From: Phocaeicola paurosaccharolyticus JCM 15092
Lineage (GTDB): Bacteria > Bacteroidota > Bacteroidia > Bacteroidales > Bacteroidaceae
Assembly: GCF_000613805.1 (NCBI RefSeq)
Contig: NZ_BAJR01000001.1
Coordinates: 186,001 to 250,000 of the forward strand
Reading direction: 5' to 3'
DNA length: 64,000 nucleotides
Shown here: positions 27,720 through 36,258 of the stretch, piece after piece
How the letters are laid out: each line of letters begins with the position of its first letter
Position numbering within the stretch: position 1 is the first letter of the stretch
Notes under the pieces: generated by a model
Told to the model about the DNA's origin: nothing
Seen by the model: only the letters and a program-made list of their open reading frames with translations
Database searches by the model: none
Position numbers and translations under genes: made by a program

Positions 27720-29612
27720 ATGAGAAAATGGCGAATTGAAGATTCTGAAGAGCTCTACAACATTACAGGTTGGGGTACTTCATATTTCGGCATCAATGAC
27801 AAAGGTCATGTCGTAGTTACACCAAGGAAGAAAGGTGTTGCTGTCGATTTGAAAGAATTAGTGGACGAATTACAGATAAGGGATGTGTCTGCTCCAATGC
27901 TTATCCGCTTCCCGGATATTATTGATAATCGTATTGAGAAGATAGCTAACTGCTTCAGCCAGGCATCTCAAGAATATGGTTATAAAGCACAGAACTTTAT
28001 TATCTATCCTATTAAGGTGAACCAGATGCGCCCTGTAGTTGAAGAGATTATCAGTCACGGAAAAAAATTCAACCTTGGACTTGAAGCTGGGTCAAAACCG
28101 GAACTTCATGCTGTAATAGCTGTTAATACAGATTCTGATTCTCTTATTATCTGCAACGGATACAAGGATGAAAGCTATATTGAACTAGCCCTTCTTGCTC
28201 AAAAGATGGGTAAGCGTATATTCCTTGTAGTTGAGAAACTAAATGAGTTGCGCCTTATTGCAAAGATGGCAAAGCAGTTGAATGTTTCTCCTAATATAGG
28301 TATACGTATTAAACTGGCATCTTCAGGAAGTGGAAAATGGGAAGAGAGCGGTGGCGACGCAAGTAAGTTCGGTCTTACTTCCAGTGAACTGCTTGAGGCT
28401 CTTGATTTCCTTGAGAAGAAGGATATGAAGAATTGCCTTAAACTTATTCATTTCCATATCGGAAGTCAGGTTACAAAAATCAGAAGAATTAAAACTGCTC
28501 TTCGTGAGGCATCACAATTCTATGTTCAACTATATAGCATGGGCTTCAATGTTGAATTTGTCGATATAGGCGGTGGACTTGGCGTTGATTATGACGGAAC
28601 ACGCTCATCAAGCAGTGAAAGTAGTGTGAACTACTCAATACAGGAGTATGTTAACGACTCTATATCTACTCTGGTAGATGTAAGCGATAAGAATAATATA
28701 CCACACCCAAATATCATTACAGAAAGCGGACGCTCACTTACCGCTCACCATTCTGTATTGATTTTCGAGGTGCTCGAGACTGCAAGTCTTCCTGAGATGG
28801 ACGAAGAATTCGAAGTTAGCGATACCGATCATGAACTTGTTCATGAATTATACTCTATATGGGATAACCTGAATCAGAGTCGTATGATTGAGGCTTGGCA
28901 CGATGCACAACAGATACGTGAGGAGGCACTCGACCTATTTAGTCATGGTATCGTTGACCTCAAGACAAGAGCTCAGATAGAGAGACTATATTGGTCGGTT
29001 ACAAGAGAGATTAACCAGATTGCATCAGGTCTGAAACATGCTCCTGATGAGTTCAGGAAGTTAGGAAAGCTATTGGCAGATAAATATTTCTGTAACTTCT
29101 CTTTGTTTCAATCTCTTCCAGACTCATGGGCTATTGACCAGATATTCCCTATAATGCCTATACAGAGACTTGATGAGAAACCTGACAGAAGCGCTACTCT
29201 TCAGGATATTACATGCGACTCAGATGGAAAGATCTCAAATTTCGTATCTCCAAGGAATGTGTCACACGACCTTCCGGTACACTCATTAAAAGGTAAGGAC
29301 TCGTATTATATCGGTGTATTCCTTGTAGGAGCTTATCAGGAGATTCTTGGTGATATGCACAACCTTTTCGGTGATACAAATGCTGTGCACGTAAGTGTTG
29401 ACGATAAGAGTTACTCCATAGATCAGGTTATCGATGGTGAAACAGTTGCCGAGGTATTGGATTATGTACAATATAGTCCTAAGAAGTTGGTAAGAACTCT
29501 TGAAACATGGGTGACAAAATCAGTGAAAGAGGGTAAGATATCTGTAGAAGAGGGTAAAGAATTCCTCTCTAACTATCGCTCAGGACTTTATGGATATACT
29601 TATCTAGAATGA
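27720..29612 (+). CDS. speA: biosynthetic arginine decarboxylase
   Basis: This 630-aa PLP enzyme converts arginine to agmatine, the first step of putrescine and spermidine synthesis. The fold III PLP barrel has the lysine in IIYPIKVNQ (about 96-104), GLEAGSKPEL, HIGSQVTKIRRIK, the glycine-rich DIGGGLGVDYDG and the late GAYQEIL. Length and motifs match SpeA rather than ornithine or diaminopimelate decarboxylase. It lies 38 bases after aroK and four bases before argB, so arginine consumption and synthesis genes are adjacent in one probable operon. Confidence 0.95.
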   Translation: MRKWRIEDSEELYNITGWGTSYFGINDKGHVVVTPRKKGVAVDLKELVDELQIRDVSAPMLIRFPDIIDNRIEKIANCFSQASQEYGYKAQNFIIYPIKVNQMRPVVEEIISHGKKFNLGLEAGSKPELHAVIAVNTDSDSLIICNGYKDESYIELALLAQKMGKRIFLVVEKLNELRLIAKMAKQLNVSPNIGIRIKLASSGSGKWEESGGDASKFGLTSSELLEALDFLEKKDMKNCLKLIHFHIGSQVTKIRRIKTALREASQFYVQLYSMGFNVEFVDIGGGLGVDYDGTRSSSSESSVNYSIQEYVNDSISTLVDVSDKNNIPHPNIITESGRSLTAHHSVLIFEVLETASLPEMDEEFEVSDTDHELVHELYSIWDNLNQSRMIEAWHDAQQIREEALDLFSHGIVDLKTRAQIERLYWSVTREINQIASGLKHAPDEFRKLGKLLADKYFCNFSLFQSLPDSWAIDQIFPIMPIQRLDEKPDRSATLQDITCDSDGKISNFVSPRNVSHDLPVHSLKGKDSYYIGVFLVGAYQEILGDMHNLFGDTNAVHVSVDDKSYSIDQVIDGETVAEVLDYVQYSPKKLVRTLETWVTKSVKEGKISVEEGKEFLSNYRSGLYGYTYLE

Positions 29613-29616
29613 TATA

Positions 29617-30390
29617 ATGAAAGAGAACGTTACTGTTATAAAGGTAGGAGGCAAGATTGTTGAAGAGACAGATTCACTCTCTGCTCTTCTTGATGATTTT
29701 GCCAAGATCCAAGGATATAAAGTGCTTGTTCATGGCGGAGGTCGTTCTGCGACAAAAATGTGTGCTCAACTTGGTATAGAGAGTAAGATGGTAAATGGCA
29801 GAAGAGTGACAGATCTTGAGACACTGAAAGTGGTAACCATGGTATATGGTGGCTTGGTGAACAAGAATATAGTTGCTCAGTTGCAAAAACGTGGCATTAA
29901 TGCTATTGGACTTACCGGAGCTGATATGAATGTGATGCACTCTGTTAAACGCCCCGTAAAAGATGTAGATTACGGTTTTGTGGGAGATGTGGATAGAGTA
30001 GATGCAGAAGCACTTGGACGACTTATTCATGCTGATGTAGTTCCTGTAATGGCACCACTGACTCATGATGGTAATGGAAACATGCTAAATACAAATGCTG
30101 ATACCATTGCCGGTGAGACTGCAAAAGCACTTGCCCAGCTCTTTGATGTTACATTAGTATACTGCTTTGAAAAGAGGGGAGTACTACGTGATGAAAATGA
30201 TGATGACAGTGTAATCCCAGTAATCACTAAGAGTGATTTTAATGATTTTATTGATCAGAAGGTGATAACAGGTGGTATGATTCCTAAACTTGAGAACGCT
30301 TTTTCTGCAATTGATAAAGGCGTTGAACAGGTTATAATTACCTGTGCATCTGATATTAAGGGAGAAAAAGGTACTTTGATAAAAAAATAA
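29617..30390 (+). CDS. argB: acetylglutamate kinase
   Basis: This 257-aa amino-acid kinase phosphorylates N-acetylglutamate in arginine (or N-acyl-ornithine) synthesis. Features are the N-terminal KVGGKIVEE, VHGGGRSATKM, NGRRVTD, GLTGADMN and the C-terminal GGMIPKLENAFSAIDKGVEQ, all as in the ArgB family. The catalytic lysine is in KVGGK. Bacteroidetes use acetyl- or succinyl-ornithine variants of the pathway, so N-succinylglutamate could be the true substrate. The gene closes the speA-argB unit, with a terminator nine bases after its stop. Confidence 0.93.
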   Translation: MKENVTVIKVGGKIVEETDSLSALLDDFAKIQGYKVLVHGGGRSATKMCAQLGIESKMVNGRRVTDLETLKVVTMVYGGLVNKNIVAQLQKRGINAIGLTGADMNVMHSVKRPVKDVDYGFVGDVDRVDAEALGRLIHADVVPVMAPLTHDGNGNMLNTNADTIAGETAKALAQLFDVTLVYCFEKRGVLRDENDDDSVIPVITKSDFNDFIDQKVITGGMIPKLENAFSAIDKGVEQVIITCASDIKGEKGTLIKK

Positions 30391-30398
30391 TTAAAAAA

Positions 30399-30439
30399 AT
30401 GACGGGTAAGGTGTAACTTTCGTTCAACTTACCCGTCAT
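30399..30439 (+). terminator. terminator-like hairpin after argB
   Basis: ATGACGGGTAAG and CTTACCCGTCAT form a perfect 12-bp stem around a 17-base loop. The flanking A7 on the left and weak ATTATA on the right give only a modest T run. It may separate argB from the sigma-factor gene. Confidence 0.65.
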
Positions 30440-30453
30440 TATTATAGAGAGCG

Positions 30454-30963
30454 ATGGAAAAGATCAATTTCCGTAATGATATATTGCCGCTTAAGAACAA
30501 ACTTTATAGGTTGGCTCTTAGAATAACGCTTGATAGCGCCGAAGCGGAAGATATTGTGCAGGATACTATGATCAGAGTATGGCATCGCAAGGATGAGTGG
30601 GAAAAGTTTGATTCTATTGAGGCCTATTGTCTCACTGTTGCAAGAAATCTTGCTATTGACAGAAGCCAGAAGTTGGAATCAAAAAATATCCAACTTAACG
30701 ATGATGCCACCGAAATATCTGACTCTCATGACCCTCATGAGCTAATGGAACATGATGAACAAGTTGTAATTATTCATCAACTTATGAACCTTCTTCCAGA
30801 GAAACAACGCTCGGTAATACAGTTGAGGGACATTGAGGGTAAGAATTATAAGGAGATTGCTGAAATTTTAGATATTACCGAAGAACAGGTTAAAGTAAAT
30901 CTTTTCAGGGGTAGACAGAAAATAAAACAAAAATATCTTGAAATTCAAAATTATGGACTATAA
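30454..30963 (+). CDS. ECF-type RNA polymerase sigma factor
   Basis: This 169-aa sigma-70 family protein has regions 2 and 4 only, the ECF layout. Region 2 includes DIVQDTMIRVWHRKDEW and AYCLTVARNLAIDRS (about 35-72). Region 4 includes LPEKQRSVIQLRDIEGK and the helix-turn-helix YKEIAEILDITEEQVKVNL (about 110-155). It directs polymerase to a regulon unknown here. The next gene overlaps its 3' end by 11 bases and encodes a small membrane protein in the usual position of an anti-sigma factor. Confidence 0.92.
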   Translation: MEKINFRNDILPLKNKLYRLALRITLDSAEAEDIVQDTMIRVWHRKDEWEKFDSIEAYCLTVARNLAIDRSQKLESKNIQLNDDATEISDSHDPHELMEHDEQVVIIHQLMNLLPEKQRSVIQLRDIEGKNYKEIAEILDITEEQVKVNLFRGRQKIKQKYLEIQNYGL

Positions 30964-31426
30964 GTATATTGAACAGCTTTTGGAACGTTATTGGGACTGC
31001 GAGACCACCATTGAGGAGGAACAGATTCTTAGGGCATTCTTCCATCAGGAGGATGTTCCATCCAACTTAATTCAATATAAACCATTGTTTGTTTATCAGA
31101 AGGAGCAAAAGAGCATATTATTGGGCGAAGAGTTTGATAAGAAAATGCTTGGACTTATTGAGAAACCTGTTGTTAAAGCACAGAAACTTACAATATACAG
31201 ACGTTTTGCTCCGCTTTTCAAGGCTGCTGCGATGATTGCTATAATCTTAACAGTTGGAGTGGTTATGAAGAAGTCTGTTGACAATAATGGTGGTCTTATT
31301 TATGTTTATGATCAGTATCAGGGAAACAATAGTGACCCACAAGTTGCTTATGATTCTAAGCTACCTGTTGATTCAATAAATAATATTGTAAAGGATCAAG
31401 ATGGTAGTCAGGTTGAAAATAATTAA
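30953..31426 (+). CDS. small single-pass membrane protein, possible anti-sigma factor
   Basis: Starting at MDYKYIEQLLERYWDCETT, this protein is about 157 aa. An N-terminal acidic helical part (about 1-85) is followed by one membrane helix, FKAAAMIAIILTVGVVM, and a polar extracytoplasmic tail. Overlap with the ECF sigma gene and the single-pass topology fit an anti-sigma-like protein. The zinc-binding HxxxCxxC motif of ZAS anti-sigma factors is absent, and it is not a FecR type (too short). An upstream in-frame ATG at 30938 adds five residues but would extend the overlap. Function is inferred from position. Confidence 0.75.
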   Translation: MDYKYIEQLLERYWDCETTIEEEQILRAFFHQEDVPSNLIQYKPLFVYQKEQKSILLGEEFDKKMLGLIEKPVVKAQKLTIYRRFAPLFKAAAMIAIILTVGVVMKKSVDNNGGLIYVYDQYQGNNSDPQVAYDSKLPVDSINNIVKDQDGSQVENN

Positions 31427-31439
31427 ATAGAATTTTTCA

Positions 31440-31577
31440 TTTGCGAATATAATATAATGCTTTTTAAAACTTTTTGGAGGCTGTGAAGCTTTCAATTCTC
31501 TCAAATTTTAATTCACTAAATATTAAAGGATTGCAAGTCGTTTGCAATCCTTTTTTATATTTTATTCGCAAATTAAT
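31440..31577. repeat. outer inverted repeat around a terminator
   Basis: TTTGCGAATA near 31441 and TATTCGCAAA near 31565 are exact 10-base inverted copies about 115 bases apart, enclosing the terminator at 31525. They could close a long stem in RNA or mark a decayed small mobile element; there is no flanking duplication I can recognise. Confidence 0.35.
31525..31556 (+). terminator. intrinsic terminator after the sigma/membrane-protein pair
   Basis: AAAGGATTGCAA and TTGCAATCCTTT pair perfectly around GTCGT, and the T run continues to 31556. It ends the sigma-factor operon about 100 bases after its last stop codon. Confidence 0.85.
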
Positions 31578-31608
31578 GATATAAATAAAATAAAACAGGC
31601 AAAAAGCA

Positions 31609-31639
31609 TTGTTAGAAACGTAAAAGCTTAATATCTTCG
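31609..31639 (+). promoter_or_regulatory. promoter of the YgjP-like gene
   Basis: TTG (31609-31611) and TATCTTCG (31632-31639) are 20 bases apart, close to the Bacteroidetes consensus with one mismatch in the -7 element. The ATG at 31647 follows after seven bases. Confidence 0.45.
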
Positions 31640-31646
31640 TGAGGAA

Positions 31647-32357
31647 ATGGCAACAAAAAGAGTAATAGTTGATAAAGATTTTGATAAGATTATTGTAAGG
31701 ACACATAGGCTTGCTCGCAATATTACTATGCGCACAAAGAGCGATGGACTTTATGTAACTACGCCTCCTTATACCACATTAACAAAGGTGATGGAGGTAG
31801 TTGAGAAGTTCCGACAGTCTCTTCTTGAGAAATGGAGCCTTGTGAAAAAGGCGCCTATAGCTCCCGGTTTTAATATTGATGCTCCATGCTTTAAGTTATC
31901 TGTCATAGAGGGAAACTATCACTGTTTTACTCTTAAACATGTTGAGGAGAAGACAGTTATAATGTGCCCTTCGACTTTGGACTATGCTGAGAAGAAGAAC
32001 CAGAATCTTTTGACTAATGCAATTATCAGGGCTCTGAAAAGACGTGCGGCAGAGTATCTGCCACCTCTGTTGAATGAACTCTCCTATATTAGTGGACTTC
32101 ATTATAATAAGATAAAGATAACAGGCAGCCGTTCTCGCTGGGGTAGCTGTTCAGCTGCAAAAAGCATTAATCTTTCATGCTATCTTATGTTGTTGCCATC
32201 ACATCTCATGGAGTATGTACTTCTTCATGAACTATCGCATACAAAAGAGATGAATCATGGACCACAATTTTGGGAACTACTTGACTCTGTAACAGATGGA
32301 AGAGCTCAATCCTTAAGGAAAGAGCTGAGGGCATATAGTACAAAATTGTATTTCTAA
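31647..32357 (+). CDS. YgjP-like (DUF45/M48) metallopeptidase
   Basis: This 236-aa protein belongs to the YgjP-like metallopeptidase domain family (also annotated DUF45 or M48). The zinc motif HELSH (about 192-196) is followed by NHGPQFW, supplying the third ligand. Upstream is SRWGSCSAAKSINLSCYLM, the conserved segment of the family. There is no signal peptide, so it is cytoplasmic. The physiological substrate is unknown, and a UTP pyrophosphatase label sometimes used for relatives is not supported by sequence here. Confidence 0.88.
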   Translation: MATKRVIVDKDFDKIIVRTHRLARNITMRTKSDGLYVTTPPYTTLTKVMEVVEKFRQSLLEKWSLVKKAPIAPGFNIDAPCFKLSVIEGNYHCFTLKHVEEKTVIMCPSTLDYAEKKNQNLLTNAIIRALKRRAAEYLPPLLNELSYISGLHYNKIKITGSRSRWGSCSAAKSINLSCYLMLLPSHLMEYVLLHELSHTKEMNHGPQFWELLDSVTDGRAQSLRKELRAYSTKLYF

Positions 32358-32433
32358 ATATATAAAGGTCCATTGAATCTCTTTTTTGAATAGCTTAGAA
32401 TTATTATTAGCAACCTAATTAAAAAACAGATAT

Positions 32434-33744
32434 ATGAAAAACAAATTTACTTTATTACTTCTTTTTTTCTTTTCGTGTGCGCTAACGGTGTTCTCGGAGA
32501 ACTATCCGTATCGCAGTGATGTGTTGTGGTTTACAGTCCCAAATCATTCAAATTGGCTTTATAAGACAGGAGAAAAGGCTTCTGTTGAAGTGCAGTTTTT
32601 AAAATATGGAATACCACAAGATGGTGTGAAAGTTAACTATGAGTTGGGTGGAGATATGATGCCTGCAGACGAAACAGGGTCAATTACGTTGAAAAATGGA
32701 AAGGGAGTAGTTAATATCGGTACTATGAAGAGCCCAGGTTTTCGTGATTGCCGACTAACTGCTACTATAAATGGGAAAACTTACAAGCATCATGTAAAAG
32801 TAGGCTTCTCTCCCGAGAAACTTACACCTTATACAAAGCTTCCTAAAGACTTCAAACAATTTTGGAATGAGCAGTTGGAAATCTCTTCAAAGTTTCCACT
32901 TAAATATACTAAGGAGTTTTGTAAAGAGTATTCAACTGATAAGATTGATTGTTATTTGGTAAAACTTCAACTTAACAGCCGTAATCAGAGTATATATGGA
33001 TATCTCTTCTATCCTAAGAAAAAGGGAAATTTCCCTGTAGTGTTATGCCCTCCTGGGGCTGGTATAAAGACAATTAAAGAACCTTTACGTCATAAATATT
33101 ATACCGAAAATGACTTTATACGCTTTGAATTTGAGATACATGGACTTAATCCGCAGATGTCTAATGAAGAGTTCAATGAGATAAGTTCTGCGTTCAATGG
33201 GTCAGAGAACGGATATCTTACAAATGGTCTTGACAACAAGAATAACTATTATATGAAACGTGTTTATCTAGCCTGCACGAAATCTATAGATTTCCTTACA
33301 TCTCTTCCTGAATGGGATGGAAAGAATGTCGTAGTACAGGGCGGAAGCCAAGGTGGTGCATTGTCACTTATTACAGCTGGACTGGATAAACGTGTCACTG
33401 CTTGTGTTGCAAATCACCCTGCATTAAGTGATATGGCCGGATATAAAGCGGGAAGAGCCGGAGGTTATCCTCACTTTTTCCGTAATTCAAAGGATATGGA
33501 TACTCCCGAGAAGATAAATACAATGTCTTATTACGATGTCGTGAACTTTGCAAGAGAGATAACCTGTCCTACTTACATAACATGGGGTTATAACGATGAT
33601 GTTTGCCCACCTACAACAAGCTATATAGTATACAACCTGATGAGTTGTCCAAAGGAGGCTCTTATTACTCCAATAAATGAGCATTGGACCTCTGATGATA
33701 CGGAATATGGTCATATGTTGTGGATAAAGAACCACTTAAAATAG
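32434..33744 (+). CDS. acetyl xylan esterase-like secreted esterase (AXE1 / CE7-like)
   Basis: This 436-aa protein has a signal peptide (KNKFTLLLLFFFSCALTVFS), an N-terminal beta-sandwich of about 110 residues, and an alpha/beta-hydrolase of the AXE1/CE7-like type. The nucleophile elbow is GGSQGG, the acidic member lies in the WGYNDDVCPP region, and a late His is in YGHMLW. CE7 enzymes remove acetyl groups from xylo-oligosaccharides and other acetylated compounds. The terminal CE7 region is well kept. No xylan gene cluster lies next to it, so the substrate is open. Confidence 0.85.
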   Translation: MKNKFTLLLLFFFSCALTVFSENYPYRSDVLWFTVPNHSNWLYKTGEKASVEVQFLKYGIPQDGVKVNYELGGDMMPADETGSITLKNGKGVVNIGTMKSPGFRDCRLTATINGKTYKHHVKVGFSPEKLTPYTKLPKDFKQFWNEQLEISSKFPLKYTKEFCKEYSTDKIDCYLVKLQLNSRNQSIYGYLFYPKKKGNFPVVLCPPGAGIKTIKEPLRHKYYTENDFIRFEFEIHGLNPQMSNEEFNEISSAFNGSENGYLTNGLDNKNNYYMKRVYLACTKSIDFLTSLPEWDGKNVVVQGGSQGGALSLITAGLDKRVTACVANHPALSDMAGYKAGRAGGYPHFFRNSKDMDTPEKINTMSYYDVVNFAREITCPTYITWGYNDDVCPPTTSYIVYNLMSCPKEALITPINEHWTSDDTEYGHMLWIKNHLK

Positions 33745-33760
33745 AACCTGTTGGTGCAAT

Positions 33761-33809
33761 AATAAAGAGAGTCCGAGTAACATTAATTGTTACTCGGACT
33801 CTCTTTATT
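33761..33809 (+). terminator. bidirectional terminator, 21-bp perfect stem
   Basis: Arms 33761-33781 and 33789-33809 are fully complementary around ATTAATT. A-rich left and T-rich right ends allow termination from both sides. It lies between the convergent esterase gene and the small membrane-protein gene. Confidence 0.85.
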
Positions 33810-33933
33810 TCTTGATTAATTTATAGCACAATAAGTTGTTTAGCTGATGGGAGTTGCTATAATTGTTCTATGGAATTTCTGCTTATAAGCCAGAAGAATT
33901 ATATAGCATTCTGGTCATATCATAGATTGGAGT

Positions 33934-34353
33934 TTATTCTTTTGAGTTTGGCATCTCGCTCTCCATAATGAGTACAATGCCCTCTTTCTTCTTAATTTCT
34001 ATCTTACTTCCCTCTTTCTTTAAATTGAAAGGAGATGTGTTATCACTTTTTTTATCGACAACCATAAGAACATTTTCGTCGCTAAAGCGTTTAACTTCTA
34101 ATTGGATAACAGTGTCAGGCATAATGCGGTTTAGTAATAAACTGTCATTAATGTAAATAGCCAAACTGTCATTTGCAAAGTCACCTGCGATCTCAATGCT
34201 GTATGAACCGTAATAACTCTCTTTTTTGTCTCCATCTCTTTTTAAACTGAAGGAGAGATAGAGGAAAATAAAAATCACGGCGATTACTCCTATAGCGAGT
34301 GCGCCATTGATAAACATGAATTGTTTGTTGTTATTTAAATTGCTCTTTCTCAT
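33934..34353 (-). CDS. small membrane-anchored protein of unknown function
   Basis: This 139-aa protein starts with a short basic, Asn-rich segment, then one membrane helix (INGALAIGVIAVIFIFLYLSF, about 15-35), then a periplasmic domain rich in beta strand with alternating D, S and I residues. I recognise no domain. It is divergent from the rimP operon, and I recall similar proteins at this position in relatives, which suggests a conserved but uncharacterised membrane protein. It ends toward the bidirectional terminator at 33761. Confidence 0.7.
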   Translation of the reverse strand: MRKSNLNNNKQFMFINGALAIGVIAVIFIFLYLSFSLKRDGDKKESYYGSYSIEIAGDFANDSLAIYINDSLLLNRIMPDTVIQLEVKRFSDENVLMVVDKKSDNTSPFNLKKEGSKIEIKKKEGIVLIMESEMPNSKE

Positions 34354-34397
34354 ATATCCATATGTTTATTACAAACTTACAATTTTTATGAGAATAT

Positions 34398-34429
34398 TTT
34401 GTGGCTCTTGTATATAATTTGTATCTTTG
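34398..34429 (+). promoter_or_regulatory. promoter of the rimP-nusA-infB operon
   Basis: TTTG (34398-34401), a 20-base spacer and TATCTTTG (34422-34429) match the Bacteroidetes promoter closely. Transcription should start near 34436, giving a leader of about 55 bases that contains the hairpin at 34451. Confidence 0.8.
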
Positions 34430-34450
34430 CGCCGAAATGGATGAATGGTG

Positions 34451-34473
34451 GGGCTTGAATAAGCCCTTTTTTT
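34451..34473 (+). terminator. leader hairpin plus T7, possible attenuator
   Basis: GGGCTT-GAAT-AAGCCC followed by seven T has the form of an intrinsic terminator. It lies after the promoter and before the rimP start at 34492, so it would stop transcripts of the whole operon unless read through. The stem is only six pairs. A regulatory role is inferred; in Escherichia coli the equivalent nusA operon leader also contains terminators. Confidence 0.6.
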
Positions 34474-34491
34474 GTTCTTAATATTTAATAA

Positions 34492-34959
34492 ATGATAGAT
34501 AAGAAAGTTGTAAGTCGGATTGTTGACGAATGGCTGGAAGGTAAAGATTACTTTCTTGTGGATGTGAATGTAAGCTCTGGCGATAAGATTATTGTTGAAA
34601 TTGATCATGCAGAAGGCGTTTGGATTGATGACTGTGTAGATCTGAGCCGTTTTATTGAATCTAAATTGGATCGTGAGCAGGAGGATTATGAATTAGAAGT
34701 TGGCTCAGCTGGAATAGGACAACCATTTAAGGTTTTAGAGCAATATCTGATTCATCTTGATAAGGAAGTTGAGGTAATGACAAAAGATGGCAAGAAATTA
34801 GAAGGTGTTCTTAAAGTTGCCGATGAGAATGGATTTACCATTACTATAAAAAAGAAAGTTAAACTTGAAGGAGAGAAACGTCCTAAAATGATGGATGAAG
34901 ACCTTCACTTTGGATATGACGAAATAAAATATACCAAATACTTAATTAGTTTTAAATAA
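34492..34959 (+). CDS. rimP: ribosome maturation factor RimP
   Basis: This 155-aa protein helps 30S subunit maturation. It has the RimP N-terminal alpha/beta domain (VDVNVSSGDKIIVEIDHAEG) and the SH3-like C-terminal domain. The motif VGSAGIGQPF corresponds to the conserved E-V-S-S/T-P-G region of the family, here with a variant sequence. It heads the conserved rimP-nusA-infB operon, and nusA starts two bases after its stop codon. The leader hairpin suggests control before translation begins. Confidence 0.93.
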   Translation: MIDKKVVSRIVDEWLEGKDYFLVDVNVSSGDKIIVEIDHAEGVWIDDCVDLSRFIESKLDREQEDYELEVGSAGIGQPFKVLEQYLIHLDKEVEVMTKDGKKLEGVLKVADENGFTITIKKKVKLEGEKRPKMMDEDLHFGYDEIKYTKYLISFK

Positions 34960-34961
34960 TT

Positions 34962-36218
34962 ATGGCCAAGAAAGAAGAAACAGTCAGTTTGATCGATACA
35001 TTTTCGGAATTTAAAGATCTGAAGAATATTGATAGAACAACTATGGTTAGCGTACTAGAAGAGTCTTTCCGTAGTGTTATAGCGAAAATGTTCGGCACTG
35101 ATGAAAATTATGATGTCATTGTAAACCCTGACAAGGGAGATTTCGAGATATGGCGTAATAGAGAGGTTGTCGCTGATGAGGATCTCACAAATTCTAATAT
35201 GCAGATATCTTTGACAGAAGCACGTAAGATAGATACATCATACGAGGTTGGTGAAGAGGTTACAGATGAAGTTATCTTCGCAAATTTCGGTCGTAGAGCA
35301 ATTTTGAACTTGAGACAGACATTGGCCTCTAAGATTCTTGAACTTGAAAAAGACAGCTTATATAATAAATATATTGATAGAGTAGGTACTGTAGTAAATG
35401 CTGAGGTTTATCAAATCTGGAAAAAAGAGATGTTGCTCCTTGATGACGAGGGTAATGAGCTGCTTCTTCCTAAGACAGAACAGATACCAAGCGATTTCTA
35501 TCGCAAAGGTGAGACTGTACGTGCTGTAGTAGCAAGAGTAGACAATAAGAATAACAATCCTAAGATTATCTTGAGCAGAACTTCTCCGGTATTCTTGGAG
35601 AGACTTTTTGAAATGGAAGTACCTGAAATTAATGACGGACTTATTACCATTAAGAAGATTGCTCGTATTCCAGGTGAAAGAGCTAAGATAGCTGTTGAAT
35701 CATATGATGACAGAATTGATCCTGTTGGTGCTTGTGTTGGTGTGAAGGGATCTCGTATTCATGGAATAGTACGTGAGTTACGCAATGAAAATATAGATGT
35801 TATTAACTATACTTCAAATATACAACTCTTTATACAACGTGCCCTTAGCCCTGCAAAAGTTTCTTCTATAGTTCTTCACGAAGAAGATAAGAAAGCTGAA
35901 GTTTATCTTAAGCCTGAAGAGGTCTCTTTGGCTATTGGTAAAGGTGGTATGAATATTAAACTAGCCAGCATGTTGACCGAATATACTATTGACGTATATC
36001 GTGAAATTGATGATGAAAGCATGGGTGAGGATATCTATCTGGAGGAGTTTAAGGATGAAATTGATGAGTGGGTTATCAATTCAATAAAATCAATTGGACT
36101 AGATACAGCTAAAGCTGTACTTAATGCTCCAAGAGAGATGCTTATTGAAAAGGCTGACCTTGAAGAAAGCACAGTTGATGAAGTGTTGAGAATTTTAAGA
36201 GCTGAATTTGAAGAGTAA
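34962..36218 (+). CDS. nusA: transcription termination/antitermination factor NusA
   Basis: This 418-aa RNA polymerase-binding factor affects pausing, termination and antitermination. Order: an N-terminal polymerase-binding domain (1-125), an S1 domain (about 130-205), KH domains (about 215-345) with the motif VGACVGVKGSRIHGIVRELR and the second KH GKGGMNIKLAS, and a short helix-hairpin-helix-like C-terminus. The acidic repeat domains of E. coli NusA are reduced, as is usual outside the gammaproteobacteria. It sits between rimP and infB in the classical order. Confidence 0.96.
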   Translation: MAKKEETVSLIDTFSEFKDLKNIDRTTMVSVLEESFRSVIAKMFGTDENYDVIVNPDKGDFEIWRNREVVADEDLTNSNMQISLTEARKIDTSYEVGEEVTDEVIFANFGRRAILNLRQTLASKILELEKDSLYNKYIDRVGTVVNAEVYQIWKKEMLLLDDEGNELLLPKTEQIPSDFYRKGETVRAVVARVDNKNNNPKIILSRTSPVFLERLFEMEVPEINDGLITIKKIARIPGERAKIAVESYDDRIDPVGACVGVKGSRIHGIVRELRNENIDVINYTSNIQLFIQRALSPAKVSSIVLHEEDKKAEVYLKPEEVSLAIGKGGMNIKLASMLTEYTIDVYREIDDESMGEDIYLEEFKDEIDEWVINSIKSIGLDTAKAVLNAPREMLIEKADLEESTVDEVLRILRAEFEE

Positions 36219-36258
36219 TCTTCACTAATTGAGCTCGGTATAAATAATTAAATCGAGT

